A stretch of DNA of 64,000 nucleotides from CAWFXC01 sp963819735 (GCA_963819735.1 CAWFXC010000005.1:744001-808000), one strand, 5' to 3'. Shown: positions 16,564-26,071, counted from the stretch's first letter. Notes: a model not told the origin generated them from the letters alone. A program made the numbers and translations.

Positions 16564-17795
16564 CCGAAGTGGACCGGCACGTGCGTGTAGCCACGGACGG
16601 TGCTGGTGTGCACGCGTTCGAGCCCGGCTTCGTCGACGTCCCAGGTGGGGAACCGCCGAAGCGTCTCGGCGATGCCGACCTTGCCTTCGAGCCGGGCCAG
16701 CGCGGCACCGATGCAGAAGTGCGTGCCGTACCCGAACGCGAGATGCCGGTCGATGACGCGGCGCACGTCGAACGTGTCGGGATCGGTGAAGTGCCGGTCG
16801 TCGCGATCGGCGCTCCCGTTGAGCAACGCCATCTTCGAGCCTCGTTTCACGACCTGGCCGTGAAGCTCGATGTCGCGGGCGACCCACCGCGACTGGATCG
16901 GCGACGGAGCTTCGTAGCGCAGCAGCTCCTCGACCGCGTTGGGGATCAGGCCGGGGTCGTCGAGCAGCAGTTGCCGCTGGTCGGGGAAGCGCGCCAACGT
17001 GGCGGCGGCGAAGCCGAGCAGGCGCACCACCGTCTCGCCGCCGGCGATCGACAGCAGGTGCACGAACGCGATGATCTCTTCGTCGGTGAGCTTGCGGGGC
17101 TCGCCGTCGTCGTCGTCATCGATCTCGGCGTGGCACAGCCCGGAGATCAGGTCGTCGTGCGGGTCGGCTTTGCGTTCACGGATCAGCTCGGGGAGAAGAT
17201 CGAACACGCCGGCGCCGACCTCACCGCTGCTCGACACCTGGTTGCGGTAACCCGAGGTCGCGCGCGCGACCGTCATCGGAGCGGCGCCGTCGTCGAGATG
17301 CATCGACGAGTCGACGGTGCTGCGGAAGTCGGCGGCATGGCCTTCGGGGAACCCGAGCAACGCGAGGATCACCGTGGGCGGCAGCAGCCCCGCGAACGCC
17401 TCGATGAAGTCGAAGTCGTCGGACCCGACGAGCGGATCGAGGTACTCGGCGCAGATGTCCGCGATCCGCACCTCGAGCTCGGCGATGCGCCGTGGCGTGA
17501 ACGCGCGGCTGACCAACTTGCGCAACACCGTGTGCTCGGGCGGATCCATCATGATCATCATCGGGACGGGGAACGGGTCGTCGGTGATGATCTCGAGCAC
17601 GATGCCGTGACCGGAGACGAACGTGTCCATGTCGAGCAGGCCGGCGTGCACGTCGTCGTAGCGGCTGAGCGCGTAGAAGCCGTGTTGCTCGTTCCAGTAG
17701 AGCGGGGCTTCGTCGCGCAGTCGGCGCCACACCGGGTACGGATCGGCGTCGATCGTGTAGTCGTACGGGTCGTAGTAGACGTCGGTGGCGGTCAC
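16560..17795 (-). CDS. Cytochrome P450
   Basis: This 411-residue class I bacterial P450 has the I-helix oxygen-activation motif AGGET at 251-255, ExxR as EELLR at 289-293 and the heme loop FGYGTHFCIG at 354-363, with Cys361 as the axial ligand. It would insert oxygen into a hydrophobic substrate using ferredoxin electrons. No ferredoxin gene is adjacent. It is the first gene of the CoA-transferase operon and diverges from a TetR regulator at 17924. The start is GTG 17795, preceded by a GGGGGG tract. An unusual acidic run (DDDDDGE, around 226-232) lies in a surface loop. Confidence 0.93.
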   Translation of the reverse strand: MTATDVYYDPYDYTIDADPYPVWRRLRDEAPLYWNEQHGFYALSRYDDVHAGLLDMDTFVSGHGIVLEIITDDPFPVPMMIMMDPPEHTVLRKLVSRAFTPRRIAELEVRIADICAEYLDPLVGSDDFDFIEAFAGLLPPTVILALLGFPEGHAADFRSTVDSSMHLDDGAAPMTVARATSGYRNQVSSSGEVGAGVFDLLPELIRERKADPHDDLISGLCHAEIDDDDDGEPRKLTDEEIIAFVHLLSIAGGETVVRLLGFAAATLARFPDQRQLLLDDPGLIPNAVEELLRYEAPSPIQSRWVARDIELHGQVVKRGSKMALLNGSADRDDRHFTDPDTFDVRRVIDRHLAFGYGTHFCIGAALARLEGKVGIAETLRRFPTWDVDEAGLERVHTSTVRGYTHVPVHFG

Positions 17796-17827
17796 GCCGG
17801 TTCCCCCCGGAGGTGCTGGAGCGCGTA

Positions 17828-17857
17828 TTGCGAACTGGTTGCCCGGGAATCTAGTTT
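17828..17857 (+). promoter_or_regulatory. Putative promoter of the TetR gene
   Basis: A TTGCGA -35 (17828-17833) and a TAGTTT -10 (17852-17857) are separated by 18 nt in the 128-bp spacer between the divergent P450 and TetR genes. AACTGG…CTAGTT around the -10 is an imperfect inverted repeat that could be the TetR operator. Confidence 0.35.
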
Positions 17858-17923
17858 TCGACCGCCAAGAGTCGCGCTTCCGCGTGACACCGTGCCGACG
17901 GCCCCGAGGGCACGAGGAGATTC

Positions 17924-18586
17924 GTGGGCGAGCCCGTGACGCAGACCCCGACGGCCGAGGAGCCGCTCACCGCTTGGCAACAGCGGACCCTCGACCGTTC
18001 GCTCGACGACGCCAAGCGCCGCGCCCTCACCAAGAGCGGCCGCTTCGTGCACGCGGCGATCCAGGTGATGCGGGAGACCGGGGGTCTCGACTTCACGGTC
18101 CAGGACGTCGTCGAACGCGCCAAGCTCTCGCTCCGCAGCTTCTACCAGGCGTTCGCGAGCAAGGACGACCTGCTGCTCGCGCTGTTCGAGGAGAACATCG
18201 CGTCCGGTGTGGTGCGCCAGCGCGCGGTGATGGTGACCCACGGCGATCCGCTCGAGCAGATCCAGGTGTGCATCACGACGATTCTCGACGTCGGTGATGA
18301 CCCGGGCGTGAGCCGCGCGCTCGCGCTGTACCACCTCACGCTCGCGTCCACCCGGCCCGACGAGCTCGCCCACGCGCTCGAGCCCGAGTTGTCGCTGCTG
18401 CTCGAGGCGGTCGAGCGCGGTGTCGCGGCGGGTCAGATCCGCACCGACATCCCGCCGCGCCGCCTGGCGGAGATCGTGCTGCACACCAGCGTCGCCGCGG
18501 TGCACACCACGCTGCTCCGCACCGACGCCGACCGTTCGCCCGACGAGCTCTGGGCGTTCTGCCGCCGCGGGCTCGGCGCCGGTTGA
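17924..18586 (+). CDS. TetR-family transcriptional regulator
   Basis: This 220-residue TetR-type protein has an unusually long polar N-terminal arm (about 35 residues) before the HTH region FTVQDVVERAKLSLRSFYQAFASKDDLL (about 56-83). GAGGAG lies 4 nt before GTG 17924; GTG 17936 is an alternative. It diverges from the P450/CoA-transferase operon and so is the probable repressor of that unit, with an acyl-CoA or the P450 substrate as candidate ligand (inference). Confidence 0.88.
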   Translation: MGEPVTQTPTAEEPLTAWQQRTLDRSLDDAKRRALTKSGRFVHAAIQVMRETGGLDFTVQDVVERAKLSLRSFYQAFASKDDLLLALFEENIASGVVRQRAVMVTHGDPLEQIQVCITTILDVGDDPGVSRALALYHLTLASTRPDELAHALEPELSLLLEAVERGVAAGQIRTDIPPRRLAEIVLHTSVAAVHTTLLRTDADRSPDELWAFCRRGLGAG

Positions 18587-18599
18587 CCGATACCGAGAG

Positions 18600-20937
18600 C
18601 TAGCCGCGGGCGGCCTCGACTGCCGCCAACACCGTCGCCGGGTCGAGGGGCTGGTCGCGCACCGACGCACCCAGTTGGGCCAGCGCGTCGGCGACCGCGT
18701 TGAACACCGCCGGCGGCGCACCGATGGCGCCGCCCTCGCCGACGCCCTTGTAGCCACCGGTGGTGGCCGCGGGCGTCTCCATGTGCACGGTCTCGATGAC
18801 GGGGATCTCCGCCGCGGTCGGGAGCAGGTAGTCGAGGAAGGTCGATGCGAGCGGGTTGCCGTCGGGGTCGTACACGTTGTGCTCGTAGAGCACGCCGCCG
18901 ATGCCCTGGGCGACGCCGCCGTGCACCTGGCCGTCGACGATGTTCGGGTTGATCATCCGTCCGCAGTCTTCGGCGACGACGTAACGCAGGATCTCCACTT
19001 GCCCGGTCTTGGTGTCGACCTCGACGGTGACCGCGTGACACGCGTTGGACCACATCGACGGCGGCGCGTGGTAGCGGTGCATCACTTCCAGGGTGCGGTC
19101 GAGCTCGGCCGGGAGGGTGCCCGCGTTCTGGTACGCGGTGTTCGCGACCTGCTGCACCGTCACCGACTTCGCCGGGGTGCCGATGACCGACACGACGCCG
19201 TTCTCCACCTCGAGGTCTTCGGGTGCGGCTTCGAGCAGGTGGCCCGCGATGGCGACCACCTTCTCCTTGAGCATGAGCGCGGCTTCCTGCACCGCGGCGC
19301 CGATCATCGGCCCGCTGCGGCTGCCACCGGTGCCGGCCCCGAACGGGCTGCTCTCGGTGTCGCCCTGGTGGACGGTGACGTCGTCGATGTGCACGCCGAG
19401 GTACTCGGCCGCGAGCTGCGCGGTGGTGGTCTCGAGGCCCTGACCGTGGGCGCCCGAACCGATGAACACGTCGACCCGGCCGTCGGGGTGCATGCGCAGG
19501 TGAGCGGGCTCGTTCTCGTAGACCATGATCGCGGGCTGCGGTTCGACGTAGAGCGCGAGCCCGATCCCGAGGTAGCGCCCCTCCGCGGCGGCGGCGGCCT
19601 GCTCGGCGCGGAACTGCGCGTAGCCGATGGTTTCCGCGGCCTGGTCGAGGGTCTCGGCCGGCGACACGTTCTCGATCAGCATCCCGCCCGGCGACATGTA
19701 CGGGAGCTCGGAGCGCAGGATCACGTTCTTGCGGCGGAACTCGAGCGGATCGATGCCGATCTGGCGCGCCGCGACGTCCATCATCTCCTCGCGCGCGGTG
19801 GTCTCCATCATCCACGGCCCGCGGTACGCGGCCTTCCCGCACGTGTTCGTCCACACCTGGGTGCTCGACCACGCCGAGGTGTTGCATGCGGTAGGGGCCG
19901 CTGTAGAGCATGCCCACCATCGGGCCGGCACTGCCGCCGCCGATCGGGTAGGCACCGGAGTCGTCGAGGTGCTCCATGTCGGCACCGACGATGATCCCGT
20001 CGGCGTCGACGGCCAACGTGGCCTTCACCCGCTCGACTCGCGCGTGGGCCGACGCGATCAGGTTCTCGCGACGGTCCTCGCTCCACTTCACGGCCGCGTT
20101 GAGCAGGTGGGCGGCGAGGACGATGACCATCTCTTCACGACCTACGAACGACTTCAGACCGAAGCCGCCGCCGACGTCGCCGATCTGCACCCGGATCTGG
20201 TTCTCGGGGACGCCGGTGACGCGCGAGAACGCGAGCCGCGCCTCGTGGGGGTTCTGGCTCGCCATCCACACGTCGAGCCGCTGGTCGAACGGCTCCCAGC
20301 GGGCGACGACACTGCGGCACTCCATCGGCACCGCGCTGTAGCGGTGCTGCACGAAGGTCTCGGTGATCTGGTGCGCGGCGCCGGTCTGCAGCTCCTGTGC
20401 CTCCGGGCTCAGCGGCACCGCCATCTGCATGGCGATGTTGCTCGGCCGGTTCGGGTGCACCAGGTTCTCGGTGTCGGTGATCGCGAGGTCCCAGTCGAGG
20501 ACGGGCGGGAGCGGGTCGTAGTCGATCTCGATGAGCTCGGCGGCGTCCTCGGCGAGGTAGCGGCTCTCGGCGATGATCAGCACGATCGGGTCGCCCACGA
20601 AGCGGACGTCGGCATCGGCGAGCGGGAACATCGGGGCCATGAAGTCGTCGGCACCCTGGAACATCGACGGCAGCATCGAACCGGCGACCTTGGCGTTGAG
20701 CTCGGCGCCGGTGTAGACGGCCACCACACCCTCGGCCTCGCGGGCGGCGGCGACGTCGAGGCGGGTGATGCGGGCCCGGGCGAGGTCGCTGCGCAGGAAG
20801 TGGGCGTGGAGCATGTTGGGGAGCACGACGTCGTCGGTGTAGCGACCTCGGCCGGTGAGGAGGCGCGGGTCTTCCTTGCGGAGGACCGCCTGCCCCACGA
20901 ATCGACCTGCGGTCGGAGCGGTGGCGACGTCAGTCAT
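18600..20937 (-). pseudogene. Molybdenum hydroxylase large subunit (xanthine dehydrogenase family), +1 frame disruption
   Basis: This is a molybdopterin-binding subunit of about 778 residues if one base is removed. The N-terminal half runs from ATG 20937 (RFVGQAVLRKEDPRLLTGRGRYTDD) through GDVGGGFGLKS to GPYRMQHL. The frame then shifts by one base near 19875, and the other frame continues …WSSTQVWTNTCGKAAYRGPWMMET… to the TAG at 18600. The active-site loop is AYRGP, not the AYRCSFR of CO dehydrogenase. The catalytic Glu is in GVGEGGAIG near the C-terminus, so an aldehyde or heteroaromatic hydroxylase is more likely. FAD and 2Fe-2S partner subunits are not adjacent. An extra G in a CTCGGCG context on the coding strand explains the shift. 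Confidence 0.85.
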
Positions 20938-21043
20938 GGGTGGTAGGCCTCTTCTGTGCTCGCGGACGGCCAAACCTAACATCGGCGCCGGTACGGGCAC
21001 CGACCACCGGGCCCGCTCTCGACCGGTGCGCGCAGGGGGACGG

Positions 21044-22387
21044 ATGACGGGCGGTTCGGGCACCACGGCAGTCGACGTCGCCGGGCGCGAGCCCGCGGCG
21101 GCGCAAGGCTGGGAACGGGAGTGGGGGACGGTGTCGGGTACCGCGGTGCCGGGCGACGGCATCGTGGGGCTCGCCGGTCGGCACGACTGGTCGGCGGGCT
21201 ACGAGCTGATCCGACCCGTGGTCGACGGCGCGCAGGACGGGTCGCAGCCGGCGGTGCTGGTCGACATCGAGAACCGGGGCGGCCGCTCGACGTTCTCGAT
21301 GCTGCAGCCCGAGATCGAGCGGGGACAGGTGGCTTACGCCCGCGTGCAGTGGCAGACCGGCATCGCGCCCGGGGTGCCCGAGCACGCGCAGGGCGTCGGG
21401 CTCGCGATCCTCCGCGACTTCGGGCGTCGCTTGCGGGAGCGCTTCGACGTTCTGTTGATGGCGGGGGCGAGCCAGTCGGCGTGGTTCGTGAACACGTTCG
21501 TGGCCGAGGGGTTCAACCAGCATCCCGATTCCGGCAGTGGCGTCTACGCGGGTGCGTTCGCCTACCTCTCGGGCGGGAACTGGCTCGCGATCAACCGTTT
21601 GGGCGACGACGGCGACCCGCCGGCGCCCTACGCCCGTCCCGACGGCGTGCCCCTCCCCGCGGCGCGCATCCTCACCCGCCCCGCGAGCGACCCGTTCCTG
21701 GTCGAGATCTCCAGCTACACCGACTACTACCGACTGCGGGCGTCGGTGCAGGCCGCGACCCCGCTTCCGGCTCGCGCCCGCCACTACGACTTCCCGAGCC
21801 CGCACGCGCCCGGCAGCATCGCGGGACCCGATCTCGTGTTCGGCAGTCTCGGCTGCAACGGCGGGCACCCGGTTCCGATGAACCCGGTGGGTGCGAGGCC
21901 GGCGGTGCGCGCCGCGTTGCTCGGGCTATTCCGTGAAGCGGGGGCAACGGGATTGCCCGCCGGCGTGCCCGCACTGGCGCCGTCGGTGTTCTTCGAGTTG
22001 GGTCCCGCGCCACCGGCGAGCGAGTACTTCAACGCGCTCGCGGGAGTGGAACTGCGCGTGCCGGTCGTCGACGACGACGCCCAACCGCGCGGCGGCGTCC
22101 GCTTCCCCGAGGTCGAAGCGCCGCTCGGGCGGCCGGAGCCGGTGGCATTGCCACCGTGCGGCACCGCGTCGATCGCCGACGTGTGCGGCAACTTCGGTGG
22201 TTGGCAGGCGTTGACGCCCGCCGATCTCCGCGCGCGTTACGGCAGCGAAGACTCCTACGCCGCGCGCTACGCGACCGCGTACGACGCGATGGTCGACGGC
22301 GGCTACGCGATGCGGTCGGGCCGCGACGCGGCGGTGGCCGAGGCGCGCGCCGCGTTCACGAGCCTGCTTGCGCCAAGCGGTCCTTGA
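21044..22387 (+). CDS. Alpha/beta-hydrolase domain (Abhydrolase_10-like) protein
   Basis: This 447-residue protein resembles the 'alpha/beta hydrolase domain-containing' family seen in actinomycetes. The nucleophile elbow is GASQSA (141-146) with Ser143, and SGGNW and GHPVP segments follow later. A late conserved C-terminal region (YGSEDSYAARYATAYDAMVDGGYA) matches the end of this family. There is no signal peptide. AGGGGG (21034-21039) precedes ATG 21044. It diverges from the molybdenum hydroxylase gene and overlaps the convergent small gene by 32 bp at its 3' end. Substrate unknown. Confidence 0.78.
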   Translation: MTGGSGTTAVDVAGREPAAAQGWEREWGTVSGTAVPGDGIVGLAGRHDWSAGYELIRPVVDGAQDGSQPAVLVDIENRGGRSTFSMLQPEIERGQVAYARVQWQTGIAPGVPEHAQGVGLAILRDFGRRLRERFDVLLMAGASQSAWFVNTFVAEGFNQHPDSGSGVYAGAFAYLSGGNWLAINRLGDDGDPPAPYARPDGVPLPAARILTRPASDPFLVEISSYTDYYRLRASVQAATPLPARARHYDFPSPHAPGSIAGPDLVFGSLGCNGGHPVPMNPVGARPAVRAALLGLFREAGATGLPAGVPALAPSVFFELGPAPPASEYFNALAGVELRVPVVDDDAQPRGGVRFPEVEAPLGRPEPVALPPCGTASIADVCGNFGGWQALTPADLRARYGSEDSYAARYATAYDAMVDGGYAMRSGRDAAVAEARAAFTSLLAPSGP

Positions 22388-22703
22388 CCCACTGCACGCT
22401 GTTCGGCTTCGGCATCTCCTGTTCCCAACCGGCCAACAGCGAGTCGACGCCGGCCCGGTCGGGCACCACGCCGAGCACCTCGACGGTGAGGAACTTCGGG
22501 TCGAGCTCGGGCACCACGGTGTCGCCCACCGGATCCATGTAGACGGGCTCCGCCGGTTCCGCCATCGAGTAGAGCTCACCGGTGTCGGCCACCCACGTGA
22601 TCTCGGTGCGGCCGCCGTTGGCGTCGGACCACTCGCGACCGAACTCGGTCTCTTCCGAGGACCGGCGGCGGGGGTCGGCGTCGTAGAACTCTTCGATGTC
22701 CAT
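22356..22703 (-). CDS. Small acidic protein of unknown function
   Basis: This 115-residue protein (MDIEEFYDADPRRRSSEETEFG… to …KDRLAQAGS) starts at ATG 22703 with AAAGGTG upstream. It has a strand-rich middle (GRTEITWVADTGELYSM) and a Trp-containing helix near the end (LLAGWEQEM). It overlaps the hydrolase gene by 32 bp tail to tail and starts 40 bp after the LLM-class gene stop on the same strand, so it may be cotranscribed with that gene. No family is recognised with confidence. Confidence 0.65.
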   Translation of the reverse strand: MDIEEFYDADPRRRSSEETEFGREWSDANGGRTEITWVADTGELYSMAEPAEPVYMDPVGDTVVPELDPKFLTVEVLGVVPDRAGVDSLLAGWEQEMPKPNSVQWVKDRLAQAGS

Positions 22704-22743
22704 CGTCACCTTTGGGCTTGTGGAGTGAAGCAGAGAGTGTGGT

Positions 22744-23619
22744 CTAGCCGAGGAGCGCGGGCGCCAGGGCACGCCACGCGGCCAGCGGCATCCCACCGTC
22801 GCGGCTCCCGGTGGCCACTTGCACGCACACCTGATCGGCGCCGGCGTCGAAGTGCGCGCTGACGCGCTTCGCGATGGCGGCTTCGTCGCCCCACGCGACC
22901 ACGCCGTCGATGAGGCGATCGCTCCCGCCGTTGCTCACGTCGTCGTCGGTGAAGCCGATGCGCTTCAGGTTGTTCACGTAGTTCGGGAGCTGCAGGTACA
23001 CGCTGAGATGTTCGCGCCCGATCGCGCGCGCGGTCTCCGGATCGGTCTCGAACACCACCGGCTGCTCGGGCAGGAGCAGCGGGCCCGCGCCGAGCACCTC
23101 GCGGGCGAAGCGAGTGTGATCGGGGTTGGCGAGGTAGGGGTGCGCGCCGCGCGCGTGATCGCGGGCGAGCTCGAGCATCTTGGGCCCGAGCGCGGCGAGG
23201 ACCCGTTGCCCCGCCGGCAGCGACGGCGTGGCGGCGTCGAGCTCCTCGAGGTAGGTGCGCATCACGCTCAGAGGCTTCTGGTAGCGGCCGGGTGCGTCCT
23301 GGTCGATCAGGAGCGCGTGGCTCACGCCCAGCCCCAGCAACGTGCGGCCGGGGTGGTCGGCCTCGAGCGCGGCCAGGCCGGCGCCGACCTCGGCCGCGGT
23401 GTGCATCCAGATGTTGAGGATCCCGGTGGCGGCGGTGACGGTGGTGGTCGCCTCCAGGAGCAGGGTCAACGCGCCGAACACGTCACCCCCTACGTCGGGA
23501 ATCCACAGCGCCGAGTAGCCCAACGACTCGAGCTCGGCGGCGGCGTCCTTGATCTCGCCGGGATCGCCGAACCGCAGCTGGCCGCTCCACACCCCGGTCC
23601 CCGTGAGTTGCATGTCCAT
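22744..23619 (-). CDS. LLM-class (probably F420-dependent) oxidoreductase
   Basis: This 291-residue luciferase-like monooxygenase-fold protein has the hallmark N-terminal pattern AAELESLGYSALWIPDVGGD and AATGILNIW. It has LLGLGVSH in the middle and a C-terminal DAGADQVCVQV segment, as in the actinobacterial TIGR03620-like group. F420 rather than FMN is the usual cofactor of this group, though sequence alone does not prove it. ATG 23619 has AGGG upstream. It diverges from an SDR gene at 23707. Confidence 0.85.
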   Translation of the reverse strand: MDMQLTGTGVWSGQLRFGDPGEIKDAAAELESLGYSALWIPDVGGDVFGALTLLLEATTTVTAATGILNIWMHTAAEVGAGLAALEADHPGRTLLGLGVSHALLIDQDAPGRYQKPLSVMRTYLEELDAATPSLPAGQRVLAALGPKMLELARDHARGAHPYLANPDHTRFAREVLGAGPLLLPEQPVVFETDPETARAIGREHLSVYLQLPNYVNNLKRIGFTDDDVSNGGSDRLIDGVVAWGDEAAIAKRVSAHFDAGADQVCVQVATGSRDGGMPLAAWRALAPALLG

Positions 23620-23669
23620 CGCGTCACCCTTCGTCGGGCCGGGATCGGGACCGGTCCCGGTGGTACGGC

Positions 23670-23699
23670 TTGACGACCGTAGCAAGCCGCGTCGACGAT
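23670..23699 (+). promoter_or_regulatory. Putative leaderless promoter of the SDR gene
   Basis: A TTGACG -35 (23670-23675) and a GACGAT -10-like hexamer (23694-23699) are separated by 18 nt. The start codon GTG 23707 lies 7 nt after the -10, so translation would begin at the 5' end of the mRNA. Confidence 0.4.
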
Positions 23700-23706
23700 C
23701 CGGGTC

Positions 23707-24516
23707 GTGCAGAACCTCAGCGAGAAGGTCGTGGTCATCACCGGAGCCGGCAGCGGCATCGGCCGGGGCAGTGCTTGGTCGTTCGCCCGCGTCGGCGGGC
23801 GCGTGGTGATCGGAGACGTCGACGGTGACCGCGCCGCCGCGGTCGCCGCCGAGCTCACCGACGCCGGCTTCGAGGCGACCGGCGCGGCGTGCGACGTCGC
23901 GGCCTCCGGCGGCCTGGAGTCGTTGCGGGATCTCGCGCTGGCGCGGTTCGGCCGGGTCGACGTGGTGATGAACAACGTCGGGGTGATCGCGGCCGGGCAG
24001 CCACTCAACATCCCGATGTCGGAATGGCAACGCATCATCGACATCAACCTGCTCTCGGTGGTGCACAGCAACCAGGTGTTCCTGCCTCTGTTGCTCGAGC
24101 AGGGTCAGGGTCACGTCGTCAACACCGCCAGCACCGCCGCGCTGTATCCGTATTCGTACGACCGGCTCCCGTACACCGCGACGAAGGCGGCGATCGTCGC
24201 CGTCTCCGAGGCGCTCGCGCTCTACCTCCGACCGCGCGGCGTCGGCATCACGTGCCTCTGTCCCGGGCCGGTCAGCACGAACATCGTCGAGCAGATGGCG
24301 TTCCACGGCGAGATGGGCGCGCTCGGTGTCCCGGAGTTGCCGTTGCTCGATCCGGCGGACGTGGGCGACATGGTCGTGCAGGCGGTGCGCGAAGACCGCT
24401 TCCTGCTTCTCACCCACCCCGACGCGGTGCACGAGATCCTCGTGCGCCATGCTCAGGATCCCGAGGAGTTCCTCGCCGCGCAGGTCGTGAAGGTCTCGGG
24501 CGAAGTGGCGGACTGA
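23707..24516 (+). CDS. Classical short-chain dehydrogenase/reductase
   Basis: This 269-residue SDR has TGAGSGIG at 12-19, NNVG at 89-92, Ser142 and the catalytic Tyr156-x3-Lys160 (YTATK), so all catalytic residues are in place. The Asp in IGDVDGD after strand 2 favours NAD(H) over NADP(H). GTG 23707 starts right after a promoter-like sequence and has no ribosome-binding site. It converges on an enoyl-CoA hydratase gene. Substrate unknown; a fatty-acid or steroid-like alcohol is plausible from context. Confidence 0.9.
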   Translation: MQNLSEKVVVITGAGSGIGRGSAWSFARVGGRVVIGDVDGDRAAAVAAELTDAGFEATGAACDVAASGGLESLRDLALARFGRVDVVMNNVGVIAAGQPLNIPMSEWQRIIDINLLSVVHSNQVFLPLLLEQGQGHVVNTASTAALYPYSYDRLPYTATKAAIVAVSEALALYLRPRGVGITCLCPGPVSTNIVEQMAFHGEMGALGVPELPLLDPADVGDMVVQAVREDRFLLLTHPDAVHEILVRHAQDPEEFLAAQVVKVSGEVAD

Positions 24517-24537
24517 AACGCCAAGTCGCAGGTTCGG

Positions 24538-25299
24538 TCAGCGGCCCTTCCACACCGGGGGCCGCTTCTCGACGAACGCGTCGAGCCCTTCGGCGTAGTC
24601 CTCCGAATCCTGCAGCCGGGCCAGCGCCTCGCGGCTCATGCGCCAGCCGACGTCGTCGGGTGCGGTGGTGGCCTCCAGCACGATCGTGCGGCTCTCGAGC
24701 ACGGCCAGCGGTGAGTTCGTGCCGATGCGGTCGGCCAGCGTGACCGCGCACGACAACGCCTCGCCGTCGTCGCACAGCTGGTTGACCAACCCGAAGCCGT
24801 AGGCCCGTTCGGCGGTGATGGGATCGCCGGTGAGCGCGCATTCCATGGCCACGTTCACAGGGATCTTGCGCCCGAGGCGGAACACGCCGCCCGCGCCGGC
24901 CACCAGTGAACGCTTCACTTCGGGGATGCCGAACGTGGCGCTGTGCGAGGCGACCACGAGGTCGCACGCGAGCACGACCTCGGTGCCGCCGGCGAGCGCG
25001 GGGCCGTCGACCGCGGCGATGAGCGGCTTCGTTCGTTCGCGGTGTGTGAGGCCGGCGAAGCCACCGCGCTTCGTGATGATCCCGTCGGCCCGTCCGGCTT
25101 TGAGCGCCTTGAGGTCGGCGCCGGCGCAGAACACGGGGGGAACGCCCGTGATGATCGCGATCCACACGTCGGCGTCGGCCTCGAAGGCGTCGACCGATTC
25201 CTCGATGCGGCTCGCGGTCTCCGGGTCGATCGCGTTGCGCGCCTCGGGCCGGTCGATCGTGATCACCGCGGCGTGCCCGCTCACCTCGTAGTGCAACAT
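24538..25299 (-). CDS. Enoyl-CoA hydratase/isomerase (crotonase) family protein
   Basis: This 253-residue crotonase has the oxyanion-hole segments FCAGADL (57-63) and ALAGGTE (101-107). Both catalytic-position glutamates are present, Glu107 and Glu127 (GIPEV). It would hydrate 2-enoyl-CoA in beta-oxidation or a side-chain degradation pathway. ATG 25299 lies 7 nt after a TACCGT -10 box (25307-25312), so a leaderless mRNA is likely. It diverges from an SDR gene with only 36 bp between start codons. Confidence 0.92.
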   Translation of the reverse strand: MLHYEVSGHAAVITIDRPEARNAIDPETASRIEESVDAFEADADVWIAIITGVPPVFCAGADLKALKAGRADGIITKRGGFAGLTHRERTKPLIAAVDGPALAGGTEVVLACDLVVASHSATFGIPEVKRSLVAGAGGVFRLGRKIPVNVAMECALTGDPITAERAYGFGLVNQLCDDGEALSCAVTLADRIGTNSPLAVLESRTIVLEATTAPDDVGWRMSREALARLQDSEDYAEGLDAFVEKRPPVWKGR

Positions 25300-25306
25300 G
25301 GCGGCG

Positions 25307-25327
25307 ACGGTAGCTCCTCGCTAGCCT
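25307..25327. promoter_or_regulatory. Back-to-back leaderless promoters between crotonase and SDR genes
   Basis: In 36 bp between the two divergent start codons there are two -10-like boxes: TACCGT for the minus-strand gene (25307-25312, 7 nt from ATG 25299) and TAGCCT for the plus-strand gene (25322-25327, 8 nt from GTG 25336). Neither has a good -35, and polymerases could not occupy both at once. Confidence 0.4.
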
Positions 25328-25335
25328 CCCGCCCC

Positions 25336-26064
25336 GTGAACGACTTCAACGGGAAGATCGCCGTTGTGACCGGCGCGGCATCGGGTATCGGATTGGCCAC
25401 GGCGCGGGCGCTCACCGCGGCCGGCGCGACGGTCACCCTCGTGGACGTGTCCGACGACGCCGGCTCGCGCGCGGCCGACGAGATGGGTGCGAGCTATGCG
25501 CATCTCGACGTGTCGGATCCCGCGGCGTGGGCGGCGTTGCTCGACGGTCTGCCGCAGCTCGACCTGCTCCATCTGAACGCGGGCATCTACGACTCCGAGC
25601 GGTCCGACCTCACCGGAGTGTCCGACGCCGAGTTCCGCCGGTACACCGGCGTCAACATCGACGGCGTGTTCTTCGGCTTGCGGGATGCGATCCCGCGCCT
25701 GGAAGAGTCGCGCGGCGCGGTCGTGGTGACGGCGTCGATGGCGGGGGTGGCGCCGCTTGCCTCGAATCCGTTGTACTCGCTCACGAAGTACGCGCTGGTC
25801 GGGCTGGTCCGCAGCGTGGCGGCCGATCTGCTGGCGCGCGGTATCCGGATCAACGCGCTCTGCCCGGGCGCGGTGGCCACCCCATTGATGGGGGAGGACC
25901 CCCACGCCTGGTTCGCGTCGCGCGGCATCACCCCGCTCGAACCCGAGGACCTGGCGGCCACCGTGGTCGAGCTCCTCGGTTCCGATCGCAGCGGGGAGAT
26001 CGTGCTGCACCGCGCCGGACGCCCCGCGGCGGCCTTGGACTTCCCGCCCATCCCGATGAACTAG
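25336..26064 (+). CDS. Short-chain dehydrogenase/reductase
   Basis: This 242-residue SDR has TGAASGIG (12-19), LNAG (80-83), Ser134 and Tyr147-x3-Lys151 (YSLTK). Asp37 after strand 2 (LVDVSD) favours NAD(H). It is slightly short for the family because the region after the active site is compact. The start GTG 25336 follows a TAGCCT box by 8 nt. It converges on a SnoaL-like gene with 7 bp between stops. Confidence 0.9.
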   Translation: MNDFNGKIAVVTGAASGIGLATARALTAAGATVTLVDVSDDAGSRAADEMGASYAHLDVSDPAAWAALLDGLPQLDLLHLNAGIYDSERSDLTGVSDAEFRRYTGVNIDGVFFGLRDAIPRLEESRGAVVVTASMAGVAPLASNPLYSLTKYALVGLVRSVAADLLARGIRINALCPGAVATPLMGEDPHAWFASRGITPLEPEDLAATVVELLGSDRSGEIVLHRAGRPAAALDFPPIPMN

Positions 26065-26071
26065 CCCGCGT

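Noticed and set aside
18600..20937. CO dehydrogenase large subunit (coxL)
   Set aside because: The active-site loop is AYRGP instead of AYRCSFR, and the medium and small subunit genes are not adjacent.
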